NCBI RefSeq assembly: GCF_017168195.1
Contig: NZ_JADNYL010000001.1
Location: forward strand, 992,001-1,056,000
Source of the DNA: Thalassotalea sp. G2M2-11
Lineage (GTDB): Bacteria > Pseudomonadota > Gammaproteobacteria > Enterobacterales > Alteromonadaceae
Length of the DNA stretch: 64,000 nucleotides
Reading direction: 5' to 3'
Part shown: positions 36,946-46,713 of the stretch, piece after piece
How the letters are laid out: every line of letters begins with the position of its first letter
Numbering within the stretch: position 1 is the stretch's first letter
Notes under the pieces: generated by a model
The model's input: only the letters and a program-made list of their open reading frames with translations
Told to the model about the DNA's origin: nothing
Databases searched by the model: none
Made by a program: the position numbers and the translations under genes

Positions 36946-38031
36946 TTACAGTAATACTAACTCGTTAATTTCCGCTAATATTTTACAAGTAGAGGCGGCT
37001 AAACCAAGGGTATTGCTATCGTCTAACTTGTACCATTTATATTGAGCTGGCTCGTTGATTAGATTATTAGTAGATAATGTACAGTCGACAAGTATTGGTT
37101 CGATATCAAGATGAAAATGACTGAAAGTATGACGAAACTCAGTAAGCTTAGTTGTTTTTTCTACCACTAGACCATAGTCAGCAAGAGTTTGGTTAAGCGC
37201 TGCCGTTTGTTCTATTTCTAAAAAGCAGTAGAGTCCGCCCCAAATGCCGGCAGGAGGTCGCTTTTTCATTAGTACTTGATTATTAAGGCGTGGGATCACC
37301 ATAATGGTTTGACGAACAGGCGTTGTTTTCTTTGGTTTTTTTTGCGGAAAATTAGCTTGTTCATTGGCGGCAAAAGCTAAACAGCCAGCCATTACAGGAC
37401 ATTGCTGGCATAAAGGCTTTGTACGCGTGCAGATCATTGCCCCCATATCCATCATCGCCTGATTAAAATGCTCTACTTCTTTTTTGGGGGTTAATGCCTC
37501 AGCAATTGGCCATAAAGCTTTTTCAAACTTTGCTTGAGCATTATGGCCTTCAACTAAGTAATAACGTGCTAACACTCGTTTAACATTACCATCTAAAATC
37601 GCATGATGCTGCTTTAGTGATAAACTTAAAATAGCCCCTGCGGTAGAACGACCAATTCCTGGTAAAGCAACCACTTGCTCAATGTGCTCAGGAAACTTAC
37701 CCCGATACTCATCTCGTATTATTTTCGCGGCTTTATGTAAATTTCGCGCACGGGCGTAGTAGCCTAGGCCAGTCCAATGGTGTAAAACATTATCTTCATC
37801 GGCATTTGCTAAATCAGTAATGGTGGGAAAGCTCTCCATAAACCGCTGGTAGTATGGAATAACAGTGGCTACTTGGGTTTGTTGCAGCATGATTTCTGAA
37901 ATCCATACTCGATAAGGCGTTTTATTTTGCTGCCAAGGTAAATGTTTACGCCCTTGCTGATGAAACCAGCTAAGTATGTTTTGGTTAAAATGCGACGCGG
38001 AAGCCGCTGTAATATCGGTACTTTGATTCAT
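36946..38031 (-). CDS. mutY: A/G-specific adenine glycosylase MutY
   Basis: MutY removes adenine mispaired with 8-oxoguanine. The 361-residue protein has the [19 protein letters not shown] region with the catalytic Glu, the helix-hairpin-helix [15 protein letters not shown], the catalytic Asp in [10 protein letters not shown], and the 4Fe-4S ligands C-x6-C-x2-C-x5-C ([17 protein letters not shown]). A C-terminal NUDIX-like domain recognises 8-oxoG. The usual neighbour yggX is displaced 9.4 kb downstream and yggL lies 6.5 kb upstream. The divergent order is otherwise as in E. coli. Confidence 0.97.
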   Translation of the reverse strand: MNQSTDITAASASHFNQNILSWFHQQGRKHLPWQQNKTPYRVWISEIMLQQTQVATVIPYYQRFMESFPTITDLANADEDNVLHHWTGLGYYARARNLHKAAKIIRDEYRGKFPEHIEQVVALPGIGRSTAGAILSLSLKQHHAILDGNVKRVLARYYLVEGHNAQAKFEKALWPIAEALTPKKEVEHFNQAMMDMGAMICTRTKPLCQQCPVMAGCLAFAANEQANFPQKKPKKTTPVRQTIMVIPRLNNQVLMKKRPPAGIWGGLYCFLEIEQTAALNQTLADYGLVVEKTTKLTEFRHTFSHFHLDIEPILVDCTLSTNNLINEPAQYKWYKLDDSNTLGLAASTCKILAEINELVLL

Positions 38032-38137
38032 GCAACGCAGTGTACTTGTTTACAGGCAATTGCTCAAAAATTATTTCTCACTGCGTTGTTATCATAGGAC
38101 ACTGATTGTTGATGCCATTGATAGGTTCTTTTATGGC

Positions 38138-38752
38138 TTATTGCTGGCTTGCGTAATAGGCGAGCAAAGCTTGGTAGTCATTCTTATTTAATTGCTCCAT
38201 TTTCTGTTTCATTTTTCTACCCATTTCGCGGGAACCATTAAGATAATTCTTTATCGAATTTTCCAGATATAGGGTGTGTTGTCCTGCTAAAATGCCTGAA
38301 TCATCATCCGGGTCGCTACCGCCGGCATTGTGACATCTTTGACACATTTGTTCGTGCACTTTTTTCCCCTCGCTCACCAAGGCCTGATTAAATTCTTGCT
38401 TGGCGGCTTTAAATGGCTTTTGAGCAAAATAGTTGGCAATTTCGCTAATTTGCTCATCGGTTAATTGCTCGACAACTTTTTTCATATTTGTTGGCGGTTT
38501 TGATGTATCACCTAAACGGTATTTAGACTCCTGCGCTGGACGAGCGTCATCAATAAAAGCAAACAATGAATATTCGATAAATGCAGCAGAAGCTCCAGCG
38601 ATAGTCGGTATATCAGGCTCTGTACTGATCCCATCTTTACCATGACAATTGATGCAAGTATTTACTATTTCTGTAGTATCGGTAAAAGCAAGCGTGTTAA
38701 AACTTAACAGTGTAGAAAAACTAAGTAATTTAAACATTGCCTTTGTATCCAT
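38138..38752 (-). CDS. Diheme cytochrome c, last gene of the Mtr cluster
   Basis: A 204-residue secreted cytochrome with a signal peptide (FSTLLSFNTLAFT). Two class I domains have CINCHG and CQRCHN heme sites, with Met ligand candidates. It resembles cytochrome c4/c553-type electron carriers. It follows the mtrB-like gene by 42 bp on the same strand. It may carry electrons in the periplasm to the MtrA-like protein, a role played by other small cytochromes in Shewanella (inference). Confidence 0.88.
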   Translation of the reverse strand: MDTKAMFKLLSFSTLLSFNTLAFTDTTEIVNTCINCHGKDGISTEPDIPTIAGASAAFIEYSLFAFIDDARPAQESKYRLGDTSKPPTNMKKVVEQLTDEQISEIANYFAQKPFKAAKQEFNQALVSEGKKVHEQMCQRCHNAGGSDPDDDSGILAGQHTLYLENSIKNYLNGSREMGRKMKQKMEQLNKNDYQALLAYYASQQ

Positions 38753-38794
38753 TATTAAAACTCCTTGGTTGTTTTAGTGTGTGAGCTTGTTTGC

Positions 38795-40924
38795 TTAGAA
38801 AGTATAGGTGAATTTCATGCTGGTATAGTTCAGATTATAATTTGGTGTTAGGGCGCCAAACGTTAACAGATTATCGCCAGTTTTTAGCTCAAGTTTGTCT
38901 ATAGCAAAATCATCACTGGCAAGTTTCTCGTGCTGGTATAACAGCTCGCCACTAAGCTGAGGGGATATCTGATAGCTAAAATTAACCTTTAAACGTCGCC
39001 ATATGTTCTTTATATCTGGCAGTTTTTCTGAGCTTGTGGTTGTTATTTTACTTTGGCTGTTGCCGTCGGAATTGAGTGCTTCGATTGATAAGCTGGCTTT
39101 GTCATCGATGAGTTGGCTCACTTTTAATGTCATACCAAGATTGACAATATCGTCATGGTGTTTACTTGTCCAATAAGAGAAGCGGCTACCAATTTTACTC
39201 GTGGCATTAATCTTTTCTTGTTGAAAGAACAAGGTAAAATTTGCATGCGGTTTAAACTGCCAGTTGATGTCAATCCCGTAGTGATAGCGATTGTCATCTT
39301 GTAAGCCGAGCGTGGATTGATGATAACGCCTTTTGCTGAAATAACCGTTTATGTTACCTGCTAATTGGTTGCTTAAATTACTGCTGATATGGATGTTGGC
39401 CTTATTTTCAATGCGATCTGCTGTGTTATAGCGATATAACAATGGATTCTGACTAACGGCTAAATAGTGATTTTCTGATTGTTTTTCTCCGTCACGTTTA
39501 AAGTGTGAGGCTTTTATATTGTAGTGGCGATTAGCTTGATCTTGCAGTTGAAGCTTGCCAACAATGCCTTGTTCGGTGTTTTTAAAATGTGCTAGTGCAA
39601 AGCGGGTAGTATTGGCTTTTTTTAAGCTGATACTGGCTTTTTGCTTGCGGTAAAAACGCCAGTTAGCATCAAGCTGCCATTTTTCTTTGGTAAAGTCATA
39701 AGGAATGTTTTCAATGCTGTCACCAATAAAGGTGTCGGTAACAACTGGCGTGAAATTATAGCGGTTACTCTTGTTATCTCTTTGTTTATATTGATATTTA
39801 GCATTGATTTTAAATGTTGGTGACCATTTATTATATAGCCTGAGGCTAAGATCTTTAGTAGCAACTTGTGCATTAAAATCATCGACTGGTAAATCGTGGG
39901 CTAAAAATGCGTTATTTGAATAGGGGAGCAGAGCATTATTTTGCTCCATTTTACCAAGTGCGGCGTAAAGTTTTAACGAGGTTGTCATCCTTGGACGATA
40001 GTTAAGATTAAGCTTTATTTTATAAGCTTGGTTTTCAGGCTCGGCAGAAAATTGACCCGTTTTACTACCTGCAACATAACTGGAAAAAGGATTATCGTAA
40101 AAAAAAGAGTCATTGCTATTGCTAAAGTGAGAAATAAAGTAGCCTAAATTGAGGTATAGCTTGTCTTGGTGATAACTGATATTGCCATCAAGTAGCTCCG
40201 TTTGTTGGTTAATGGGTAAAGGTAAATAACTGGCATTAATTAGTTGTGCGGCAGAAAACTGTTGCAGTCCTGATTTTTTAAGTTGTTGATAATTTAATGC
40301 ATAATCAAAATTGTCATCGCTAAAATAGCGCCAGTTTAAAGCTAGCTTTTGCCAGTCTATCGCGTTATCTAGCTGTTGCCAGTTGCTGGTGTCGAGGCCT
40401 TGGTTAGTGGATATCGTATCCAGATTTTGCCAGTAATCAGGCAGTTGCAGGTGGTTATCGTTAAAAGTGAATGGCGTGAGCAGCTGATGATATTTTCGCT
40501 GTGGAATTTGTTGATAATCAACAGTGAATTGGTAGCTGCCGTAGAGGCCCGCTTTGCCTGTTAAGGCAAGTGAATCTAATCCGAGTTTATCTAAGTAAAA
40601 TTGACCATATTGTCCTTGATCATTTTGATACATGAGTTGAGCGGATACAAAGACCGGCTTATCTTTTTCAATGCCGGTATTAGTGCTAAAAGTGTAGGCA
40701 TCATCAGACAATAACGAGAAATTTAGCGAAACATAACCTGTCAACTCTTGTGCATTAGGGCAGTATTCACAGTGCCAGTTATCAATTTTCGCTGCTGATG
40801 TTGATAACTCAGACTCAGAAGAAATACTGGCTGATGAGGCATAAAAAGGGCTGGCACTTGCACCACAGGATAATAAAATTGTGTAGATAATCAGACGTTT
40901 ATTAATAAAGGATACACCATTCAT
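38795..40924 (-). CDS. mtrB: MtrB/PioB-family outer-membrane barrel
   Basis: A 709-residue beta-barrel that would sheathe the MtrA-like cytochrome in the outer membrane. A signal peptide precedes a CEYC motif near residue 53, like the CxxC characteristic of Shewanella MtrB. The rest is rich in alternating aromatic/polar strands (YQFTVDYQQIP, LNLGYFISHF) and ends in a strand with terminal Phe (MKFTYTF). The length is near that of MtrB (about 700). It lies 8 bp after the mtrA-like gene. Confidence 0.9.
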   Translation of the reverse strand: MNGVSFINKRLIIYTILLSCGASASPFYASSASISSESELSTSAAKIDNWHCEYCPNAQELTGYVSLNFSLLSDDAYTFSTNTGIEKDKPVFVSAQLMYQNDQGQYGQFYLDKLGLDSLALTGKAGLYGSYQFTVDYQQIPQRKYHQLLTPFTFNDNHLQLPDYWQNLDTISTNQGLDTSNWQQLDNAIDWQKLALNWRYFSDDNFDYALNYQQLKKSGLQQFSAAQLINASYLPLPINQQTELLDGNISYHQDKLYLNLGYFISHFSNSNDSFFYDNPFSSYVAGSKTGQFSAEPENQAYKIKLNLNYRPRMTTSLKLYAALGKMEQNNALLPYSNNAFLAHDLPVDDFNAQVATKDLSLRLYNKWSPTFKINAKYQYKQRDNKSNRYNFTPVVTDTFIGDSIENIPYDFTKEKWQLDANWRFYRKQKASISLKKANTTRFALAHFKNTEQGIVGKLQLQDQANRHYNIKASHFKRDGEKQSENHYLAVSQNPLLYRYNTADRIENKANIHISSNLSNQLAGNINGYFSKRRYHQSTLGLQDDNRYHYGIDINWQFKPHANFTLFFQQEKINATSKIGSRFSYWTSKHHDDIVNLGMTLKVSQLIDDKASLSIEALNSDGNSQSKITTTSSEKLPDIKNIWRRLKVNFSYQISPQLSGELLYQHEKLASDDFAIDKLELKTGDNLLTFGALTPNYNLNYTSMKFTYTF

Positions 40925-40932
40925 AACTTGTC

Positions 40933-41931
40933 CTAACGCAGCAGTTTATTGCCGGATGGGTGATTGGAACCGTGTACTTTGGCATGACAGTTGGCACAGC
41001 TTCGTCCTAGTAAAAATGCTGATGCTTGTTGGCCCTGCAAATAGTCAGAACCAGAGCTAAAGCTTGGGTGGCCATCACTGCTATGACAGTTTTGACATAG
41101 ATAGGGAGCACGCTGAGTTAATAAACCCGCTTGATTACTACCATGTGGTCGATGACAATTTAGGCAACTGTCACTAACGGGTTCATGTTCCCATAAAAAT
41201 GGCCCGCGTTTTTCTGCATGACATTGGTAGCAGGTTTCATTAACTGAATCTGATGCTAATAATTGCTCATTGTTGGCATCATGCGCGGCATGGCAATCGG
41301 TACAACCCATTTGACCTGAGGTTAGTGGGTGCGAAAATGCACTATGGCTGGCAATTTTCTCTTTGGTGTGACATTGACCACATTGTTCGAGCTGTTGAGC
41401 GCTATTTAATATGGGATCATTGCGAACGTGTATTTGGTGGCAGTCGGTACATGCTAGATCGCTGCTTTGGTGTGTGCTTCCCAGCCAATGGCGGGTTGTA
41501 GATGCTTGATGACAGGATAAGCACAGTTGATTCTTCTCATCATTTGATATGGTGTCTTGGTCGGTAAAGCTAATCATTGCCGCTCTGACTCGACCTTTTC
41601 TTAGGCGTTTTACGGTATGTTTTCCTGCTGCGCCATGACAGCTTTCACATTGAAGACCTGAAGAAGAAAAAGGGCCATGTTTGGCATTTTTGTTGCCATG
41701 CGCCGAATTGAAAATGGCTAACACTGGAAAGGTTGACTCTTGATCGTGACATCGTAAGCAGGTGTCTGCACCTGCTTTAGAATATTCGGCGATTTCAGTG
41801 TTAGACGATTGTTTTTTCTGCTCAGTAGCATCAACTAAAAAACTAAGGCTGACTAACGTTAATATTATAAATAAGCCAACAACCACTTTCATAGCTTTGT
41901 TAATAACGGATTTGATAAGCGCTTCATTCAT
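40933..41931 (-). CDS. mtrA: Decaheme cytochrome c (MtrA/DmsE family)
   Basis: Ten CxxCH motifs can be counted (CLRCH, CESCH, CLSCH, CTDCH, CGQCH, CTDCH, CYQCH, CLNCH, CQNCH, CANCH) in about 332 residues, exactly MtrA-like. The ATG at 41931 is preferred to a TTG 39 nt upstream. The N-terminus is a signal/anchor (VVVGLFIILTLVSLSF). MtrA relays electrons across the outer membrane inside the MtrB barrel. The 5' end lies 40 bp after the mtrC-like stop, indicating one operon. Confidence 0.92.
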   Translation of the reverse strand: MNEALIKSVINKAMKVVVGLFIILTLVSLSFLVDATEQKKQSSNTEIAEYSKAGADTCLRCHDQESTFPVLAIFNSAHGNKNAKHGPFSSSGLQCESCHGAAGKHTVKRLRKGRVRAAMISFTDQDTISNDEKNQLCLSCHQASTTRHWLGSTHQSSDLACTDCHQIHVRNDPILNSAQQLEQCGQCHTKEKIASHSAFSHPLTSGQMGCTDCHAAHDANNEQLLASDSVNETCYQCHAEKRGPFLWEHEPVSDSCLNCHRPHGSNQAGLLTQRAPYLCQNCHSSDGHPSFSSGSDYLQGQQASAFLLGRSCANCHAKVHGSNHPSGNKLLR

Positions 41932-41973
41932 GCTCACTTTATTAATTCTTCCCTTTGTAGTGTTCACCAATGC

Positions 41974-44163
41974 TTATTCAATCCCATGGGCAGTTTTAAC
42001 GGGTTTTATACCGTCAGGGCCATGACAAAATGTACAGGTTTCTACTACGTCATGGTTATCAATAGCACTTTGACTGGTAGCAAAAGATGCACCGCCATTT
42101 TGTTCCATGTGTGCTTTTGATAAATAATCATCGTGGCAAGAAGAGCACACTGCTGCGGTGGGAGTAATTTTTAGATCATCCTCTCGGTCAGTCAGGCTTG
42201 CGCCTGTATCTATGGTAGAGCCTTGTACTGTTACGGCTAATGGTAGTTGATAGCTGTTGTTGATATGGCAAGTCTCGCAATTGTTTAATTTACCAGGATA
42301 AGTGACATGGCTGAAATTATGCTCAGAGCCTCCGAAACCATAAACAATAAATGGGCTGGTACGCATCTCGCTAGCATGAATACTGTGAATTAACCGTTTA
42401 AAATCGATAGAGCGTTCTTTTAAACCATCGGCTGATGGTGGGTTACGTTTACTGATATCTGTGGCGCTGGGGTTATGGCACATTACACATAGTTCAGTGT
42501 TATCATTACGATTAGCGCCGTGCATACTCAAATTAACATGGCATGCCTGACATTTTTCGATAGCAACGATTTGGCGTCGGGCAACAGCTTCATCATCGGT
42601 GATAGAAAAGTAGGCAACTTCACTTTTTACTGGCACCCGATCTGAGTAAACACCATCTCCATCGAGATCAACCGCAGGATGACCTTCAACAGCCACCGCT
42701 CCAGATCCCATTTGATTGTCGGGAATCGCAACATTTGATGTTACGGTGAAACTGCCATCACCATTATCAAATGCGTTAGCTAATGGGTTAAGCGATACTG
42801 CATTTGACACAGGTGAACCACTGCCTTCATTGCTATATTCGTTGGTATTCCACGCAAGATCGATTGCAATGCGCGAAGCTCTATTTGCTGCGGTAAATTC
42901 ATTATCGTTTAAAATATCGTAACTTTCGTTGTTATTTTGCGGATTGGTGATAGAAAAAGTGACTTGCGGCATGTCATTGGCGCGGGTACGAGTAACAGAT
43001 AAGATATTGAATTTAAAGTTCTTACTCGCAACTAGTGTGTCGATTTTGTGCGAATCAGCAATACTGCCAACAAAACCGCCAGCGCGGTGACAAACCGTGC
43101 ACTCACTGTTGTCATCCATCACACCGCCAGGGTGGCCACCATCTTTGCCCAGAGCAAAATCAACATCGTCATGGCAGGAACCACAGGCTGCTATTGTTGG
43201 AGTGGTTTGCCATTTGATGGCATCTACCGTGACTGGATCCTCACTGTCATGGCACTTACTACAGTGACGAATGTTCATCGGTAGGCTGACCTCTGAATAA
43301 TCATGCTTGCTATCGCGATAACCCCAAATCGCATATTCATTGCCAGCAAGCACGCTTGGTAAAAATTTTCCTCGGTGAATTTTATGGATCATCACTTTAA
43401 AATCTAAGCTGTTATTACTGTTTGCATCCGTGCTACCAGGGTTGTGGCAAGTCACACATAATTGAGTATTAATGCGCCCACCACCATGCATTGCTAACCC
43501 GTCATGACATGAGTTACAGCTTTCTGTTTTGACAATATCATGGGTTAAAATCCCTGTAGTTGCCTGATCTGAAGGACGCCAGGTATAAATACTGTTAGTG
43601 GTTGGTTGATCATTACCACTGATTTGAATTGCCAAGCGGTGAGTTAACTCTGGCTGATAATTGACTGGTAAAGGTGTTGTTATTTCGGTGATATTGTTGG
43701 CAAAGGTATAAGTGTAACTACCATCATTATGATTGACTAAAGTGCCATTTCTGTCTTGAGTTGCCTGAATTTTTGTTTCTGTCCCCGGACCATTACCATC
43801 GGCATCTTCGGTTCGATTGATATAACTTTGCCAGGCATCACTATCGCCATTGGCGCCGGGAATTAATTTAGCTAAAGAAAAGCGGGGAGCAGTCAGTGAA
43901 GTAAAAGCCTGATCATTTTGATCGGAAATAGAAAAATGAACAACAGGAGCACTATTTATTTCAACGCCTGTGATCGTGACTGTCAATGACGTGGCGGGTT
44001 CAGTATTTATAGGTGGTGTTGTTGGCCCAGGTGGCCCAGGCTCACCCATAGGTCCTTGTGCTCCATCTTGACCATCTTGCCCGCAGCTTAGAGTAAGTAA
44101 GATCAATAAACTAAATATAAAGTGCTTACTAAATTGGCTAAAAGAATATGTATGCGTATTCAT
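41974..44163 (-). CDS. OmcA/MtrC-family decaheme surface lipoprotein
   Basis: A 729-residue extracellular decaheme cytochrome, the terminal reductase of metal or mineral respiration in Shewanella. The lipobox LTLSC is followed by a collagen-like Gly-rich stretch (GQDGQDGAQGPMGEPGPPGP). Ten CxxCH sites occur in two groups of five (CNSCH, CVTCH, CSKCH, CGSCH, CTVCH; CQACH, CVMCH, CETCH, CSSCH, CTFCH), each after a beta-rich domain. It is the first gene of the operon mtrC-mtrA-mtrB-cytochrome c. The length is nearer to OmcA (about 735) than to MtrC, so no symbol is given. Confidence 0.93.
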   Translation of the reverse strand: MNTHTYSFSQFSKHFIFSLLILLTLSCGQDGQDGAQGPMGEPGPPGPTTPPINTEPATSLTVTITGVEINSAPVVHFSISDQNDQAFTSLTAPRFSLAKLIPGANGDSDAWQSYINRTEDADGNGPGTETKIQATQDRNGTLVNHNDGSYTYTFANNITEITTPLPVNYQPELTHRLAIQISGNDQPTTNSIYTWRPSDQATTGILTHDIVKTESCNSCHDGLAMHGGGRINTQLCVTCHNPGSTDANSNNSLDFKVMIHKIHRGKFLPSVLAGNEYAIWGYRDSKHDYSEVSLPMNIRHCSKCHDSEDPVTVDAIKWQTTPTIAACGSCHDDVDFALGKDGGHPGGVMDDNSECTVCHRAGGFVGSIADSHKIDTLVASKNFKFNILSVTRTRANDMPQVTFSITNPQNNNESYDILNDNEFTAANRASRIAIDLAWNTNEYSNEGSGSPVSNAVSLNPLANAFDNGDGSFTVTSNVAIPDNQMGSGAVAVEGHPAVDLDGDGVYSDRVPVKSEVAYFSITDDEAVARRQIVAIEKCQACHVNLSMHGANRNDNTELCVMCHNPSATDISKRNPPSADGLKERSIDFKRLIHSIHASEMRTSPFIVYGFGGSEHNFSHVTYPGKLNNCETCHINNSYQLPLAVTVQGSTIDTGASLTDREDDLKITPTAAVCSSCHDDYLSKAHMEQNGGASFATSQSAIDNHDVVETCTFCHGPDGIKPVKTAHGIE

Positions 44164-44316
44164 TGCTTTTCATCAAATGTGAGTGATTAAGTGAACCTTT
44201 TGCCATAAATACACTAATAATCTTTATTATTACAAAAAGTTGCTTTCATGTTATCTCTAATAATTAAGCGTAGACGGTAATTAAAAAAACAAAATTTCTA
44301 GGTGCGTTTTTTTCCT

Positions 44317-44356
44317 GTATTACGTCAAATGCAGCTTGTTATTTGACACAGATCAA
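44317..44356 (-). promoter_or_regulatory. FNR-like site and -10 element upstream of the Mtr operon
   Basis: TTGAC-ACAG-ATCAA (44343-44356) differs by one base from the FNR/EtrA box TTGAT-N4-ATCAA. A TAATAC -10 (44317-44322, minus strand) is centred 30 bp downstream, near class II FNR activation geometry. Anaerobic control of the cytochromes is therefore likely. The remaining 340-bp gap shows no gene. Confidence 0.6.
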
Positions 44357-44506
44357 TTAAATAATTTGCCAGAGCTTTAATCACTGCTTAAATGATTTTC
44401 AATCAAGGCTAGTACGATTTCGGTAATCTATAATTGTTTTTGTTGGCAAATGGTGTTTTTACCTTTATGCTCCGCCCATTAACAAGTAGAGAAAGACAAG
44501 TAGGTT

Positions 44507-44848
44507 ATGATGAAGTTTGAAGCGAAAAACCGTAGTAGACGCTTGCGTAAAAAATTAAGAGTTGATGAATTTCAAGAGTTAGGTTTTGATGTCGCTTGGA
44601 AGTTTGCCGATGATATTAAATCTGATGAAGTTGATCAGTTTATTGATCGTTTTTTTGCTGAAGTGATCGAGCCAAACGGCTTAGGCTTTGGTGGTGAAGG
44701 TGACACCATTTGGCATGGCTTAATATGTACGCAAAAGCTTGGTAAATGTACAGAACAAGATAGAGCAGCAGTGGAAAAATGGTTAAAAGATAATGGTACT
44801 ACCGCTGTGTCTGTAAGCGAGCTTTACGATGTTTGGTGGGCCGAATAG
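44507..44848 (+). CDS. yggL: YggL, 50S ribosome-associated protein
   Basis: A 113-residue DUF469/YggL protein. Signature parts are RRLRKKLRVDEFQELGFDVAW, LGFGGEGD and WHGLICTQKLGKCTEQDR. YggL binds the 50S subunit and is linked to assembly of ribosomes in E. coli. In E. coli it lies beside trmB and divergent from mutY; here trmB is 1.1 kb downstream with an OmpK gene between. Start at 44507 or one codon later. Confidence 0.95.
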   Translation: MMKFEAKNRSRRLRKKLRVDEFQELGFDVAWKFADDIKSDEVDQFIDRFFAEVIEPNGLGFGGEGDTIWHGLICTQKLGKCTEQDRAAVEKWLKDNGTTAVSVSELYDVWWAE

Positions 44849-44862
44849 CTTACTTGATGGTT

Positions 44863-44894
44863 AAAAGCCTGATGGGCAATTCCCTCAGGCTTTT
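44863..44894 (+). terminator. yggL terminator
   Basis: AAAAGCCTGA and TCAGGCTTTT form a 10-bp stem with a T-run, between the convergent yggL and OmpK genes. Confidence 0.85.
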
Positions 44895-44930
44895 AGCTTT
44901 CGTTTTATTTCATTGATGTTAAAAAAGATG

Positions 44931-45608
44931 TTAAAAATGATATTTCACCAGTAAATTAACATTTTTTTCATCAACCCCCTTAATGCCAAACTTATTCTGC
45001 CAAAAAACGTATTCAACTCCGACATAAAGCTTAGTTTTTAAATTTAATGCGTCGCCAATGTTGTATTTAAGCTGAGACGTTAGGTTCATGCTACTACTGC
45101 TAGTGTCCGTAGAGGTAACATAATCCATAAAACCATCATACATCAGCGGTCCAACTGGCAGTGCCCAGCTGAGCGTTGTTTGTACGGCATTATCACCAAA
45201 GTCATTATTTTTATGATAAAAGTTGGCTTTAAAATAGATAAATTGGGGAATTTTGAGATTAGTGCCAAGCCCGACTAAATAGTTAGTGAAACCATCTCCC
45301 ACCTCGGCGGTTGTTGCAATATAAACGCTGTCGATAATGTCATTTTGATAAGAAGATAATTTAATTCGTGGTGAAAACTCAGCGTAGGTTTCACGATCGC
45401 CATTGTTAGAATGTAAGCGATCAACAAATGAAAAGCTGTCACCCCAACTATAAGCTGCAGCGTGCTCAAAGGTAAACACGGTACGTTTATTATCACCTAC
45501 TTGATAGTCACTACCTTGTAAAAATGATGCGCTTACATCAGACCAAACGACTTCTGCATGGCTAGGTGGAAGAAAAAGTAAAAGTAGTAAAAGGAATATG
45601 TATTGCAT
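44931..45608 (-). CDS. OmpK/Tsx-type outer-membrane channel
   Basis: A 225-residue beta-barrel of the Channel_Tsx family (OmpK, nucleoside-specific channel). A signal peptide (FLLLLLLFLPPSHA) is followed by VWSDVSASFLQGSDY, DNKRTVFTFEHAAAYSWGDSFSFVD, then paired strands ending in LLVKYHF. Tsx-type channels pass nucleosides or serve as phage receptors; the substrate of this one is unknown. It sits between yggL and trmB, transcribed opposite to both, so it is an insertion in the ancestral pair. Confidence 0.9.
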   Translation of the reverse strand: MQYIFLLLLLLFLPPSHAEVVWSDVSASFLQGSDYQVGDNKRTVFTFEHAAAYSWGDSFSFVDRLHSNNGDRETYAEFSPRIKLSSYQNDIIDSVYIATTAEVGDGFTNYLVGLGTNLKIPQFIYFKANFYHKNNDFGDNAVQTTLSWALPVGPLMYDGFMDYVTSTDTSSSSMNLTSQLKYNIGDALNLKTKLYVGVEYVFWQNKFGIKGVDEKNVNLLVKYHF

Positions 45609-45974
45609 TCGGTAGCCCTTATTCAGTTTTAAATTGTGCGACTAATTGTTCAAGACACTTTTGCTTTATTGGTTTTAACTAAACAGCGACATATAAGTTC
45701 AGTATAAGCTTTTATTGCTGTGATTATTTCATTCGCTTAGTTTTGTAGGCGTTTTATCACAACATTGACTTTATAGATAGCGCTTTGTATTCGAGCAATG
45801 AATTTTAGAGCCTATCTAGAATGTTGATTCATTTTCGCCTGAATCTTTATTAAAATTAGCCAAGTTCTGACATTGTTGAATTAGAAAATTCACCCAATTG
45901 ATGGAATATATATGTATCTTATTTGAGTTTATTGGTTTAAACATAGATAATATGCGCCCAATTTTTGTGTAAGA
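45609..45974. other. Divergent OmpK/trmB intergenic region
   Basis: A 366-bp AT-rich region between the divergent OmpK and trmB genes. It must hold both promoters, but no operator, riboswitch or terminator stands out to me. Confidence 0.5.
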
Positions 45975-46706
45975 ATGATCATGACTGAAAGAACCCATAA
46001 AACCATTGAGCAAGCCGAACAAGAAGGTAAATACATTCGCAAAGTACGTAGTTTCGTAAAGCGCGAAGGGCGGTTAACGAATGCACAAGCGAGAGCTTTA
46101 GAATTGCATTGGCATGAAATGGGGCTTAATCATAGTGACGGTTTCATTGATAACCACAGTGTATTTGGCAATGATCAGCCTATCGTGCTTGAAATTGGTT
46201 TTGGTATGGGGAAATCGCTAGTTGAAATGGCGAAAAATGCTCCTGAGCTTAATTTCATTGGTATTGAAGTGCACAAGCCAGGTGTTGGTGCATGTATTGC
46301 GTTAGCGAAAGAGCAAGGGGTTAACAACCTGAAAGTATATGAGCATGATGCGATAGAAATACTTGCCGACTGCATTCCAAACGAAAGTTTAGCTAAGGTA
46401 CAGTTGTTCTTCCCTGATCCTTGGCATAAAAAGAAGCACCACAAACGCCGCATAGTTCAGCCTGAGTTTGTTGAAACGATTCGCCAGAAGTTAGCAGTAG
46501 GTGGCGTTTTCCATATGGCGACAGACTGGGAAAACTATGCAGAATGTATGTTAGAAGATATGCAATCATCTCCTGGTTTTAAAAACTTATCTGAAACAAA
46601 TGATTATGTGCCGCGCCCAGAATCAAGGCCTTTGACTAAGTTTGAAAATCGAGGACAGCGCTTAGGTCACGGTGTCTGGGATTTACAGTTCGAACGAATC
46701 GATTAG
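45975..46706 (+). CDS. trmB: tRNA (guanine-N7)-methyltransferase TrmB
   Basis: TrmB makes m7G46 in tRNA. The 243-residue Rossmann-fold enzyme has [15 protein letters not shown], the SAM motif [48 protein letters not shown] and ATDWENYAE, plus the end [23 protein letters not shown]. All are diagnostic. The start is 45975 or two codons later (45981). It is divergent to mutY in the ancestral block. Confidence 0.97.
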   Translation: MIMTERTHKTIEQAEQEGKYIRKVRSFVKREGRLTNAQARALELHWHEMGLNHSDGFIDNHSVFGNDQPIVLEIGFGMGKSLVEMAKNAPELNFIGIEVHKPGVGACIALAKEQGVNNLKVYEHDAIEILADCIPNESLAKVQLFFPDPWHKKKHHKRRIVQPEFVETIRQKLAVGGVFHMATDWENYAECMLEDMQSSPGFKNLSETNDYVPRPESRPLTKFENRGQRLGHGVWDLQFERID

Positions 46707-46713
46707 ATTGAAC

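Noticed and set aside
44030..44090. Low-complexity repeat at the start of the OmcA/MtrC-like gene as a mobile or CRISPR-like repeat
   Set aside because: It is coding and gives Gly-X-Y (collagen-like) residues after the lipid-modified Cys.
38138..44163. The Mtr cluster as a new system
   Set aside because: Heme counts, order and barrel motif match the known MtrCAB pathway; only its collagen-like stretch and location are unusual.
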